A program made the position numbers and the translations under genes. 54,206 bases of DNA, taken from the IMG/VR virus record IMGVR_UViG_3300050821_002644, positions 1 to 54,206 of that record; one strand, 5' to 3'. This document shows positions 1 through 8,157 of the stretch, piece after piece; position 1 is the first letter of the stretch; each line of letters opens with the position of its first letter. Under the pieces are notes generated by a model that worked only from the letters and a program-made list of their open reading frames with translations, was not told the DNA's origin and did not search any database. The stretch is from a virus.

Positions 1-164
1 AATCTAATGAAGGCTTGCCTCATCCCACTATTTAGTTTTCAAGTATCAATTTTTTATAAATATTTAATTATTATTATTTTTTTATTTATTTTTTTTTTGT
101 TCTAACTATATTATAATAAAAGTTTTCAAGATCCTCTAGACCCCTGGGACTCAGACCTTGCCTA
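1..164. repeat. Left direct terminal repeat, AT-rich
   Basis: These bases recur at 54040-54206. The only difference seen is a T-run of 10 here and 13 in the right copy. The core (about 27-120) is extremely AT-rich, unlike the rest of the genome, and is bounded by two copies of AGTTTTCAAG at 34-43 and 121-130. The repeat lies immediately before the terminase genes, where packaging-linked terminal repeats usually sit. Whether it is a physical end or an assembly overlap of a circular map cannot be told from sequence. Confidence 0.9.
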
Positions 165-197
165 GGGATTTTTAAGTGTTACAGTAACTCTCTCCCC

Positions 198-227
198 TTG
201 TGTATCCGTAGGTTTTCCAGATATAAT
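198..227 (+). promoter_or_regulatory. Promoter of the terminase operon
   Basis: TTGTGT at 198-203 and TATAAT at 222-227 are separated by 18 bases. The same layout occurs at 6662-6691 and, on the other strand, at 35850, 47506, 51890 and 52556. The start codon of the first gene (235) lies only 7 bases after the -10 box, so the transcript may be leaderless. The segment TATAATnGGAAGyATG is shared with the promoter at 6662. Confidence 0.8.
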
Positions 228-234
228 AGGAAGC

Positions 235-501
235 ATGGCAGAGAAGGAGCTCGAAGACATCTTCGGCGGAGACGAGACAAACCTCGATCGCTGCAAGCGG
301 CTGCTCGATGAGAATGCGCCTTTTGCCGTCCTGGAAGTAATTGACCTGATGAAGAACAGTACTTCCGATACTGTTCGGCTTCGTAGTGCGCAGACCATCC
401 TCGATCGGACCCTCGGTCCTGTCGGCAAGGATGATCAGGAGTCGGCTCTCGACGCTTTCATCAAGGGCATGAGCGACCTAGCGAACGGCAAGTCAGCGTA
501 A
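235..501 (+). CDS. Putative small terminase subunit
   Basis: An 88-residue, mostly helical and acidic protein directly before the large terminase. The segment around residues 38-62 (VLEVIDLMKN ... QTILDRTLGP) resembles the helical region of small phage terminase-like proteins. No clear DNA-binding motif is visible. The ATG is 7 bases from a strong -10 box with no Shine-Dalgarno sequence between, so translation may be leaderless. Position next to the terminal repeat and the large terminase supports a packaging role; sequence alone is weak evidence. It could instead be an unrelated early structural gene. Confidence 0.5.
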   Translation: MAEKELEDIFGGDETNLDRCKRLLDENAPFAVLEVIDLMKNSTSDTVRLRSAQTILDRTLGPVGKDDQESALDAFIKGMSDLANGKSA

Positions 502-540
502 TCTATCGCCCTGTGGATCACTAGTAGGAAGGAGGGGCGG

Positions 541-2037
541 GTGGATAAGATGACTGAAGCCTTCTGGCAAAAGGTCGGCTACGCCCCTCACCCGCAGCAG
601 AGGCTGTATCATGAATCGTCTGCTCGATTCAGGGTTCCGTGTTGTGGTCGGCGCTTTGGCAAATCGACGATGGCAGCGCGGGATGTGACACCGCGGGTAC
701 TGCTGAAGCCGCACAAGATGGTATGGATTGTGGGGCCTACGTATGACCTAGCGGAGAAGGAGTTCCGCGTCATATGGAACGACCTCATTGTCAACCAGGG
801 GCTGGGGAAAGACAAGCGTGTCAAACGGTCGTACAGTAAGCGTGCGGGTGACATGTTCATTCAGTTCCCCTGGGATACTCGCGTTGAGTGCCGAAGTGCA
901 GAGCACCCGGAGTATCTAGTCGGCGAGGCCTTGGATCACGTCATCATGTCCGAGGCGGCAAAGCACAAGAAGGAGACCTGGGAGCGATACGTCAGGCCCG
1001 CCTTGGCTGACCGTCGTGGGTCCGCAGACTTCCCGACAACTCCAGAGGGGTTCAACTGGCTACACGATCTATGGCAGCTAGGTAGGCGAAAGAAGTTTGA
1101 GGGTATTTACGAAAGCTGGCGATTCCCTAGCTGGTCCAATAGCGTTGTTTATCCAGGCGGCAAAGAAGACGACGAGATCAAGCTGCTAGAGGACACTTCC
1201 GAGCCTGAGTGGTTCCTGCAGGAGATTGGCGCGGACTTCGCATCATTTGTGGGCAAGATCTTCCCCGAGTGGGACGAGACCGTTCACGTGATGACGGAAG
1301 ACTACAAGTTCATACCGGATTGGCCTAATTATATAGCGTTCGACTGGGGCTTCACGAACCCGCTAGCGGCGGTAGAGTTCCAGGTTTCTCCTCAGGACGA
1401 GATTTTCGTCTGGCGTGAGCACTACAAGAAGTACAAGACCATTCCGGACCACATTGCGCTGATGATGGCGCGCGAACAGCCTCCGGGATACCACATCAAC
1501 TTGACTTTCGGAGACCCTGCCGACCCGGAAGCCGCTGAGCAGGTCACACGTGAGTTCGGCAAGCGAGGGATTCACGTCCAATGTATGGCACCGAAGGAAC
1601 TGAAGAGCGACTATACTTGGCGTGATGGCATCGATCTGATGTCCGAGTTCATGAAGCCTGTCGAGATTCATGAAGACAAGTGGGGCGCGCCTATTTCCGC
1701 TCCGCGCTATCACGTTTCGTGGGAATGCAAGAACCACATCCGTGAGTTGAACAACTACCGCAGCACGGAACCGGTAAAGGGCAGGAACGTACCAGAGCTT
1801 GGCAACAAGGTCGAAGATCACACCATCGATGCCAAGCGCTACGCGTTGCTATGTCTGTTCAAGCTAGGCGCTCACAACAACCACCTGACACCCGACATGG
1901 TAACGAGCGCAGGCCCTGTGGAGCTCACACCTCAGGCGGCCGCGCGGCGGACTATGGAACGTACGGTGGCATCAGACTTCGCAGACCTAATGGCAGGTCA
2001 GACAGGCGGATACTTCAGCATGACGAAGGAGCTGTGA
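541..2037 (+). CDS. terL: Terminase large subunit
   Basis: ATPase-nuclease that drives DNA into the prohead. The Walker A-type motif CCGRRFGKST is at residues 34-43. A Walker B-like VIMSEAA follows near 134-140, with Ser where Asp is usual. The coupling motif TTPEGFNWLHD is near 166. The C-terminal RNase H-like nuclease shows AFDWGFTNP (near 266), FGDPADPEA (near 323) and HTIDAKRYALL (near 427), giving three acidic positions. Length (498) is normal. The GTG start at 541 has a GGAGG five bases upstream; an ATG at 550 is an alternative. The stop overlaps the portal start (TGATG). Confidence 0.97.
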   Translation: MDKMTEAFWQKVGYAPHPQQRLYHESSARFRVPCCGRRFGKSTMAARDVTPRVLLKPHKMVWIVGPTYDLAEKEFRVIWNDLIVNQGLGKDKRVKRSYSKRAGDMFIQFPWDTRVECRSAEHPEYLVGEALDHVIMSEAAKHKKETWERYVRPALADRRGSADFPTTPEGFNWLHDLWQLGRRKKFEGIYESWRFPSWSNSVVYPGGKEDDEIKLLEDTSEPEWFLQEIGADFASFVGKIFPEWDETVHVMTEDYKFIPDWPNYIAFDWGFTNPLAAVEFQVSPQDEIFVWREHYKKYKTIPDHIALMMAREQPPGYHINLTFGDPADPEAAEQVTREFGKRGIHVQCMAPKELKSDYTWRDGIDLMSEFMKPVEIHEDKWGAPISAPRYHVSWECKNHIRELNNYRSTEPVKGRNVPELGNKVEDHTIDAKRYALLCLFKLGAHNNHLTPDMVTSAGPVELTPQAAARRTMERTVASDFADLMAGQTGGYFSMTKEL

Positions 2038-3977
2038 TGAGGCCAGAAGACCTTCCTCATGTTTCACTCCAGGAGCTACTCAATGGCGGATACGTTCCAG
2101 TCTCAGTCAGCGACGAAGCGGGCCGAGAGTACGTGGTTGTGGCCCCTCGACCCGACGCGTATGCTCAACCTCCTCTGCCGGGTCTTGGTCCTTCAGATCA
2201 CAGCCTTGCAGGCCCGGGAACGGGAATTCCAGGGTCGGAAGATAGTGTCAGGCAATTCCGTGAGGATCGTGGAGACATACAACTGTCTGCTCCCCTACGT
2301 AGTGTTGCTAGTGGTATTGCTCACCGAGGACGACCGCAGTCTTCTGGAGGCACTATCATTGGCGGTCCGAATCCGGTCGCGTTTGATTCTCCGCCGTCAG
2401 CACGTCTTGGAATTGGAGCAGAGACTGGCGAAATCCGCCCGCACCCCCGTGTTGATCTCGCTCAGGGAGTCGGGGCCGGACTCGGCAGCCCTATCGGCGG
2501 CATTGGTAATGAGCTCGGTTCGGCAGTCCCGTCTCCGTTCACGTCGTGGGTAAGGCGTGAGTACAACAAGGACCTGTACGGCATCAAGGGTCTGCGCATG
2601 TACGACAAGATGCGCAAGAGCGACGGCACTGTACGTGGAACGCTTCGTCTAGCGAAGACGCCGGTCCTTGCGGGGCAGTGGAGCATGACTCCTGCCTCTA
2701 ACAGTGACAAGGACAAGATGATCGCTGACTTCGTCTGGCGTAACCTGACGAAGTGGATGTCTACTAGTTGGCCGCAGATGCTGACTGAGACGCTGTTGAT
2801 GCTCGACTTCGGCTATTACATGTTCGAGAAGGTCTTTGTACCAGGCGAACAGATCACCAACGACCCTATGGCTCGAGGCAAGATCTGCTGGAAGAAGATG
2901 GCTCCACGGCATCCGATGGATGTGAAGGAATGGTTCTTCGATTTCGAAGGCGGACCTATGTCCGTCGATATGTGGGGCTCTCCCGCGCAGATGGCTGGGC
3001 TGCAAGGCGGCATCTATCAGGGCTTTGGTCAGTGGACGAACATTCCGATCAACAAGTTGCTGGTGTTCAGCTTCGATAAGGAGGCTGGTAACATTGAGGG
3101 TATCAGCTTGCTGCGATCGGCGTATAAGCATTGGTACTACAAGGACAATCTATACAAGATTGATGCCATCCAGAAAGAACGTCACGGCATCGGTGTCCCA
3201 GTCATTCAGCTCCCAGCGGGGTATAGTCCTCAGGACCTCACACTCGCGGACAATCTCGGTCGGAACCTACGTACAAACGATCGGGCTCACGTCGTATTGC
3301 CCCCAAACTGGATCCTCACTTTCGCAGAGCTGAAGGGTCAGCCGGTCAATGTTATCCAGTCGATCGAGCACCACGACAACGAGATCGAGAAGCAGATCCT
3401 CGGCCAGTTCCTGGGACAGAATCAGAAGCAGGATGAGGAGAGCCACACGCTCTTCCTGAAGGCGACAAGATTCACTGCGGACATCGTCACGGATGTAGTT
3501 AACTCCTACGGCATTCCGCAGCTCGTAGACATGAACTGGATAGGTGTCGGATATCCAACACTCACAGTCAAGCGAATCGGCGAACAGGAAGACTGGCGAA
3601 CCGCTTCCTTCACGATCCGCAACTACGTCGGCGCAGGTGTCATCGTCCCGGACCAGCCGCTGGAAGATGCACTTCGCGCTGAGCTTGGTCTACCTCCGTC
3701 AGACCCTGAGACTTCGCGGCTAGCTAACACGCCGTTCAACAAGAATGATGCACAGCAGCCTCCGATTGAGCTTCCAGGCAACGCGGAAGACCTCAAGGCC
3801 GCACTAGACGATGGCAGTATTACGATTCAGCAACTGCAGCAAGCGATGGGACAAGGACAGAGTGGGCAGCAGCAAGGGGCGCAAGCAGGTGGGCCCCGTC
3901 AGACGCCTCCTGGGGCGACTAATCCTTCGACTGGTCAAGGAGACGGAAGCGGCAACTCGGGACGTAGAGGCCAATGA
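2037..3977 (+). CDS. Portal protein (DUF935/Mu gp29-like)
   Basis: Dodecameric ring at the capsid vertex through which DNA passes. The core, about residues 175-560, carries the pattern of DUF935/Mu gp29-type portals: MYDKMRKSDGTVRGTLRLAK, then LLMLDFGYYMFEKVF, then LLVFSFDKEAGNIEGISLLR. The N-terminal 170 residues are Pro/Gly-rich and the C-terminus is a Gln/Gly-rich tail. I start it at the ATG overlapping the terL stop (TGATG), preceded by AAGGAGC; the frame is open further upstream, but that stretch lies inside terL. 646 residues. Position after terL fits. Confidence 0.9.
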   Translation: MRPEDLPHVSLQELLNGGYVPVSVSDEAGREYVVVAPRPDAYAQPPLPGLGPSDHSLAGPGTGIPGSEDSVRQFREDRGDIQLSAPLRSVASGIAHRGRPQSSGGTIIGGPNPVAFDSPPSARLGIGAETGEIRPHPRVDLAQGVGAGLGSPIGGIGNELGSAVPSPFTSWVRREYNKDLYGIKGLRMYDKMRKSDGTVRGTLRLAKTPVLAGQWSMTPASNSDKDKMIADFVWRNLTKWMSTSWPQMLTETLLMLDFGYYMFEKVFVPGEQITNDPMARGKICWKKMAPRHPMDVKEWFFDFEGGPMSVDMWGSPAQMAGLQGGIYQGFGQWTNIPINKLLVFSFDKEAGNIEGISLLRSAYKHWYYKDNLYKIDAIQKERHGIGVPVIQLPAGYSPQDLTLADNLGRNLRTNDRAHVVLPPNWILTFAELKGQPVNVIQSIEHHDNEIEKQILGQFLGQNQKQDEESHTLFLKATRFTADIVTDVVNSYGIPQLVDMNWIGVGYPTLTVKRIGEQEDWRTASFTIRNYVGAGVIVPDQPLEDALRAELGLPPSDPETSRLANTPFNKNDAQQPPIELPGNAEDLKAALDDGSITIQQLQQAMGQGQSGQQQGAQAGGPRQTPPGATNPSTGQGDGSGNSGRRGQ

Positions 3978-4738
3978 GCGTACTCGCCCAGCAGGACTTC
4001 GAGGAGGGGACCAACGGCACAACGGTCTCCACCGGTAACTCCGGGGGCGGGCCTGGTTCCTCAAATGCCTTCAACGGTATCGGATCCGGTACTGGTACGA
4101 CAGAGGTATTTGACAGTTCAACTGCACTCAATGGTTCCCTATCGGGCAAAGTAGCTGTAGGAACAACAAGCGCTGCAGCCAACTTCCAATGGTCATCGAC
4201 GCAGCTGGGGACGATCTCAGCAGTCAGCTTCGGACGTGCTGCGTTCAACATCTCGTCGCTCACCATGACTGGCGATGCGTTGATCGCGTTCCTTACCGGT
4301 ACTACGTTCGGTGGCGGTATTCAGCTCGGTGGCCTCACATCTGGCAAGCTCAACTTCCAGAACACAGCGTTCAGCCAGACTAACACGTTCACGACGACGA
4401 TCTCGATCAACACCTGGTACAGGATTGAGTGGCAGATCACACCTGGGGCTAGCGCTGCGGGTAACTTGGTAGCCAAGCTGTTCCTGGGCAATAGCACGTC
4501 ACCTCTGGAGACGCAGACAAGCACGACAGGCGTGTACGGTAGTGCTACGACCTGGAACGCTGCCAGATTTGGTTGGGGCGCTGCGGGTGCTAACCACGCA
4601 AACCAGCCTGCACTCAACTTCGACGACCTGCAGCTCAATACGGACGGCTTCCCAGGTCCTAATCTACCAGCTGCAACAGCATCTACACGTCCTGTTGTAG
4701 CACCTTCAACGGCCTGCGTGCAGGCTTCTACCTGGTAA
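3974..4738 (+). CDS. Virion protein with jelly-roll-like fold
   Basis: 254 residues, rich in Gly, Ser, Thr and beta-forming segments, with almost no charge. The pattern of alternating strands, including ISINTWYRIEWQITPG near residues 137-152 and LNFDDLQL near 216-223, recalls concanavalin/LamG-like sandwiches of phage surface proteins. ATGA overlap with the portal gene shows translational coupling. Probably a capsid- or tail-surface decoration or carbohydrate-binding protein. No catalytic signature is seen and the family is not firmly recognised. Confidence 0.55.
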   Translation: MSVLAQQDFEEGTNGTTVSTGNSGGGPGSSNAFNGIGSGTGTTEVFDSSTALNGSLSGKVAVGTTSAAANFQWSSTQLGTISAVSFGRAAFNISSLTMTGDALIAFLTGTTFGGGIQLGGLTSGKLNFQNTAFSQTNTFTTTISINTWYRIEWQITPGASAAGNLVAKLFLGNSTSPLETQTSTTGVYGSATTWNAARFGWGAAGANHANQPALNFDDLQLNTDGFPGPNLPAATASTRPVVAPSTACVQASTW

Positions 4739-4746
4739 GGAGAAAC

Positions 4747-5220
4747 ATGTCTAAGGCAGGCTATTCGGTTCAGACGGGTGCTGCTGTCGCGCTCGTAGCT
4801 GCTACGGCGAAGACGGCGCTGTTCGCGGTCAGTGGTACCGGCTACGGTCTGGACCTGAAGAAGTTCCGTATCGGCTTCGACGGTGTGACGGCTTCGGCCA
4901 TTCCCGTCTTCTGGGAGGTCAACTACCTCACAGCAGCGACGAACTCCACTGCTGGTACGGGTAACACCTCTGCAACGATCAACCAGGCGTACGGTCGTGC
5001 AATCTCTGCAGGTTTCACTGCCGGCTACAACTGTACCTCTGAGCCAACTGTTCAGAGCAACATTGACTCCGATCTGCTGACTCCCAACGGCGGTCTGCTG
5101 GTCTACGACTTCCCCCTCGGCGACGTTCCTGACTCTGCCGCGTCTCAGGGATTCGCCATTCGGCTGACAGCTCCTGCTGCGGTCAACGTCCGTGTGAGCA
5201 TGTTCCTGGAGAGGATGTAA
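4747..5220 (+). CDS. Beta-rich structural protein, unknown
   Basis: 157 residues, low in charge and rich in Ala, Thr, Gly and Val. It begins MSKAGYSVQTGAAVALVAAT and ends in a beta-strand-like RVSMFLERM. AAGGAG lies five bases before the ATG. Similar short beta-rich proteins in phage head modules act as capsid stabilisers or head fibres. That role is inferred only from composition and position between the portal and the fibre-like gene. Confidence 0.5.
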   Translation: MSKAGYSVQTGAAVALVAATAKTALFAVSGTGYGLDLKKFRIGFDGVTASAIPVFWEVNYLTAATNSTAGTGNTSATINQAYGRAISAGFTAGYNCTSEPTVQSNIDSDLLTPNGGLLVYDFPLGDVPDSAASQGFAIRLTAPAAVNVRVSMFLERM

Positions 5221-5221
5221 C

Positions 5222-5437
5222 GTGGCAGAACGCATTTTCAACGAAGACAACATCAACTACGGCGTCGACGGTATCACGACAATCGGGGATCTCAACCTCG
5301 TCGAAGGTGCTGCACACGATGACATCCCGCTGGTCATCAAGGTCGACGGACAGACTGTCAAGACAATCGGTGCGTCAGGTCTGGTCCTGAATGACGAGGG
5401 CGCACAGGACCACTTCGAGATCAACTGCACTTCCTGA
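5222..5437 (+). CDS. Small acidic protein, unknown
   Basis: 71 residues, acidic, with a GTG start one base after the previous stop, so translation is probably coupled. Residues 15-50 suggest a compact beta domain (GVDGITTIGDLNLVEGA, then PLVIKVDGQTVKTIGASG). No family recognised. It sits in a run of surface-type proteins, so a virion accessory role is likely. Confidence 0.55.
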   Translation: MAERIFNEDNINYGVDGITTIGDLNLVEGAAHDDIPLVIKVDGQTVKTIGASGLVLNDEGAQDHFEINCTS

Positions 5438-5443
5438 CTAGTT

Positions 5444-5505
5444 CGCGGGAGATGACATGGCGATTGCAGGGCGTTCTTATACGAACACGCCTGTCATCTC
5501 CCGCG
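5444..5505 (+). promoter_or_regulatory. 14-bp hairpin over the ribosome site of the fibre-like gene
   Basis: CGCGGGAGATGACA (5444-5457) is perfectly complementary to TGTCATCTCCCGCG (5492-5505). The left arm holds the Shine-Dalgarno GGGAG, and the ATG at 5457 sits at the stem edge. The 34-nt loop can extend the pairing (GGCGTTC with GAACACGCC). In RNA this should hide the start site of the gene at 5457, suggesting translational control. Confidence 0.65.
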
Positions 5506-6641
5506 GCTCGTTGGAAGACCCGACTGACTTCAACACCAAGAAGCCAGTAGTTGTCACAGCACCTCCTGGCCGCTGTTACTTCAGTGTCAATACACCGCAG
5601 CAGGTGTATCGTAACACGCTTCAAGATCCACCGGTACTGACGACAGCTCCACCTGTTGTTCAGACCTCTCAGCCTTCTCCGTTCTACTCATGGCGGCAGA
5701 ACAGCTGGACTATCACTCCACAGATTCCAGCTCCTCCTCCTGCGACCGCGACTCCTGAGCCGAACATCTCCACAGAGCAGCCAGATCCTCGCTGGTTCCG
5801 TTCTGGTTCACAAGTCATACGCGCTCCTCAGACGCCTGTACAACCAACGAAGCCTACGGTTCGGACTTCACAACCAGCGCAGTCGTACTTCAAGACCAGC
5901 GCCCCACAGATCCTGCAAGGTCCTCAAGCTCCACCTGCTATAATCGGACCTCCAGCTACCGCCCCTGTGGTGATTTCAGAATCGTCGAGGCGGTACTTCC
6001 GACCTGGCTATACGTTCATAACCAGTACGGGTGAAGGTGTTCTACCTCCTCGTACGCCGCAACATCTGGGCGGTACGGTTACTATAGCTGGGCTCGGTGG
6101 TAACATTGTTGTAGCTGCGAATACGCTGGGTGGTAATACGGTTGTTGATACGAGCCTCAATGCTGCTATTTCCATATTGGCGCTCAGTGGTTCTATAACG
6201 GTTGACTCTTCACTAGCTGGCTCCGTTGCCAGTGATAACGGCCTCGGCGGCAATGCTGCCCTGATAACGCCTAACCTCGGAGGCGGAGCGGATGAGTGGA
6301 CTATGCAAGAAGTAGACATTACCCTTAACGAGTTCAACGACATGTCGTGCGCTCTGACGCTTACCAAGAACAGTGTCGCGTACAACATCACTGGTCTTGA
6401 GATCGACATGTTCCTTAAGACCCAAGCAGGCCAGCAGGACAGCGATCCAGGCACGATCAAGTTGTCCACCACGACTGGTGAGATTACCATCACTAACGGT
6501 GCTGGAGGTCTTGCTACGGCGATCATCCCTGACTCCGACATGGACAGTACTAGCATCGGGTTCTATCGAGTCGATGTCCTAGATGGTAGTGGTAACCGAA
6601 ACACTGCACTGTTCGGCAAGGTAACAATCATCCCTCTGTAA
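5457..6641 (+). CDS. Fibre-like repeat protein with BppU-like C-terminal domain
   Basis: 394 residues in three parts. Residues 10-190 hold about four degenerate Pro-rich units of roughly 40-46 residues, each with a PVV-x-T/S-x-P element, a YF/WF pair and a Q-x-P tail. Residues 195-280 carry short LGG repeats (GLGGNIVVAANT, TLGGNTVVDTS, GLGGNAALITP) typical of extended beta structures. Residues 283-394 resemble the N-terminal domain of baseplate BppU-like proteins (VDITLNEFNDMSCALTLTKN, then GFYRVDVLDGSGN). Probably a receptor-binding or head-fibre protein. It lies in the head module, which is unusual for a tail fibre. Its ribosome site is inside a strong hairpin. Confidence 0.6.
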   Translation: MAIAGRSYTNTPVISRGSLEDPTDFNTKKPVVVTAPPGRCYFSVNTPQQVYRNTLQDPPVLTTAPPVVQTSQPSPFYSWRQNSWTITPQIPAPPPATATPEPNISTEQPDPRWFRSGSQVIRAPQTPVQPTKPTVRTSQPAQSYFKTSAPQILQGPQAPPAIIGPPATAPVVISESSRRYFRPGYTFITSTGEGVLPPRTPQHLGGTVTIAGLGGNIVVAANTLGGNTVVDTSLNAAISILALSGSITVDSSLAGSVASDNGLGGNAALITPNLGGGADEWTMQEVDITLNEFNDMSCALTLTKNSVAYNITGLEIDMFLKTQAGQQDSDPGTIKLSTTTGEITITNGAGGLATAIIPDSDMDSTSIGFYRVDVLDGSGNRNTALFGKVTIIPL

Positions 6642-6661
6642 CAAAGCGGAAAACTTGCCTC

Positions 6662-6691
6662 TTGTGCAACCGAGTGGTTCTGCGATATAAT
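6662..6691 (+). promoter_or_regulatory. Promoter of the capsid operon
   Basis: TTGTGC (6662-6667) and TATAAT (6686-6691) lie 18 bases apart. The segment TATAATCGGAAGTATG matches the first promoter closely. Here the conserved ATG at 6699 is followed at once by TAG, then GGAG and the true ATG at 6713. The transcript would therefore begin at or next to a one-codon start-stop reading frame. Confidence 0.8.
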
Positions 6692-6712
6692 CGGAAGTAT
6701 GTAGGAGCTTAA

Positions 6713-7003
6713 ATGTCAGTCTACAGCCCGAGTGGATCAGGAAACGTCCACGTCGACCGAGTTATGGGAGGTGGGAAGAAAGTGGCAGGCAAAAAGCCAG
6801 CAGCCAAGAAGGGTATGGGATTCGCGGCTGCTGCGAAGTCAGCCGGCCGTAGCTCGGGTCAAGGGCCAAAGGCTGGCGCTGCGATGGTAGCGGCCGCTTC
6901 TCGCAAGGCTTCCCCCGCCGCCAAGAAGGCCAACCCCAACCTGAAGAAGGTGGCAGCCAAGTCTGCTAAGGCTAAGGTTGGTACGAAGGGCGGGAAGAAG
7001 TGA
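6713..7003 (+). CDS. Lys/Ala-rich basic protein with capsid-like N-terminus
   Basis: 96 residues. Residues 1-17 read MSVYSPSGSGNVHVDRV, nearly the start of the major capsid protein (MAVYNPSGSGNVHIDVV). The rest is a histone H1-like low-complexity tail of Lys, Ala, Gly and Pro (KKVAGKKPAAKKG, then NLKKVAAKSAKAK), expected to be unstructured and to bind DNA. TAGGAG lies upstream of the ATG and the gene is first after its own promoter. The stop overlaps the protease start (GTGA). I infer a DNA-condensing or capsid-interior protein whose N-terminus copies a capsid segment. The biochemical role is not established. Confidence 0.7.
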   Translation: MSVYSPSGSGNVHVDRVMGGGKKVAGKKPAAKKGMGFAAAAKSAGRSSGQGPKAGAAMVAAASRKASPAAKKANPNLKKVAAKSAKAKVGTKGGKK

Positions 7004-8154
7004 GTCACCAGTTCGGGTACTGGATCGAACTCCAGGGTACCAAGTTCGGCGAGGAAGAGGAGCAGTGGATTCATGCACTGCCTCTCGGCGAGTACGAACA
7101 CCCGGTGTACGGGAAGATGAAGTTCGATCCTGACACTGTCAAGCAGTACGCTGACAACGTCAACAGCAAGGTTCGTGGCATCGATCTCGACATCGACTAC
7201 GACCACAAGGAGAAGACCTCCAAGGCAGCTGGCTGGGTCAAGGAAGCCAAAGTTCAGCCTGACGGTCTTCACCTGCGAGTGAAGTGGACGCCGGAAGGCG
7301 CGAAGGCTGTCAAGGACGGTGAGTACCGTTACTTCAGCCCCGAGTTCCAGGATGCTTGGAAAGACGCGCACGGCGTCGAACACAAGAACGTCCTCTTCGG
7401 AGGCGCACTGACCAATCGGCCCTATCTCAAGGACCTGATGCCGGTCAACCTGTCCGAGATCAACGAACCTCCCAAGGAAGAAGGAGACGGGATGGACCCA
7501 GCACTGCTCCGTCAGCTGCTCGGTCTCGAAGCCAACGCCACGAACGACCAGGTCACGGCGAAGATTGCCGAGCTGCAGAACGGGCCTACGCCGCCGAGTC
7601 CGCCGGCGCCTCCCGCTCCTCCCGCTCCAGTCGAGCCCGCGAAGGACGAGCCGGTTCTTACCGGTGCTGCCCTGACTGAAGCGTTCGCCAAGATGCTGGA
7701 TGAGCACCCGATGTTCAAGGCGCTCAAGGAGTCCGTTGAGATTACTCAGCGGAACCAGCAGCTGGCTGAGGTTCGAGGTCGGCTCGAGAAGGTGACCAAC
7801 AAGCAGGGTGGTCGTGCCTTCGTACTTCCTCCGTCGGTGATCGATGCCGTCGCTGAGGCCAGCGTGAGCGGCGACCCTGTCAAGCTGTCCGAGGGCATGG
7901 TGACCGCCTTCGAGCAGTTCGCACGGACAGGCATGGTCGAGCTCGGCGAGCGTGGACGAGTCAACGGCGGGTCCAACGAGAAGGATGCCACTCAGGTGCT
8001 CGCCGAGCGTGTGCAGGCCAAGATGGCTTCGCATCTCCAGGCGACCGGGAAGCCTCTGCACCAGACCGAAGCGATTCGGATGGTGTGTGCTGAGGACCCC
8101 GAGCTCTACATGAGCTACCGCGAGGACTCCTACGCTGGCGGGAAGGGAGAGTAA
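7000..8154 (+). CDS. Prohead protease/scaffold (Mu I-like)
   Basis: The N-terminal 155 residues match the Mu I-type head maturation protease pattern: EQWIHALPLGEYEHP, DIDYDHKEK (likely catalytic His), EYRYFSPEF (likely catalytic Ser) and GGALTNRPYL. The rest (about 165-384) is a Glu/Lys-rich helical segment with a Pro-rich linker (PPSPPAPPAPPAP), as in fused internal scaffolds. It would cleave scaffold and perhaps capsid N-termini during maturation. GTG start at 7000 in a GTGA overlap. Followed directly by decoration and capsid genes, as usual for this module. Confidence 0.85.
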   Translation: MSHQFGYWIELQGTKFGEEEEQWIHALPLGEYEHPVYGKMKFDPDTVKQYADNVNSKVRGIDLDIDYDHKEKTSKAAGWVKEAKVQPDGLHLRVKWTPEGAKAVKDGEYRYFSPEFQDAWKDAHGVEHKNVLFGGALTNRPYLKDLMPVNLSEINEPPKEEGDGMDPALLRQLLGLEANATNDQVTAKIAELQNGPTPPSPPAPPAPPAPVEPAKDEPVLTGAALTEAFAKMLDEHPMFKALKESVEITQRNQQLAEVRGRLEKVTNKQGGRAFVLPPSVIDAVAEASVSGDPVKLSEGMVTAFEQFARTGMVELGERGRVNGGSNEKDATQVLAERVQAKMASHLQATGKPLHQTEAIRMVCAEDPELYMSYREDSYAGGKGE

Positions 8155-8157
8155 CCC

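Noticed and set aside
110-139. Leftward TATAAT in the terminal repeat
   Set aside because: The following sequence resembles the 47506 leader, but no -35 box is found at the 18-base spacing; could still act weakly for the first leftward gene in the right copy.
5938-5943. TATAATCGG inside the fibre-like gene
   Set aside because: It resembles the -10 of the two plus promoters, but there is no TTG box 18 bases upstream.
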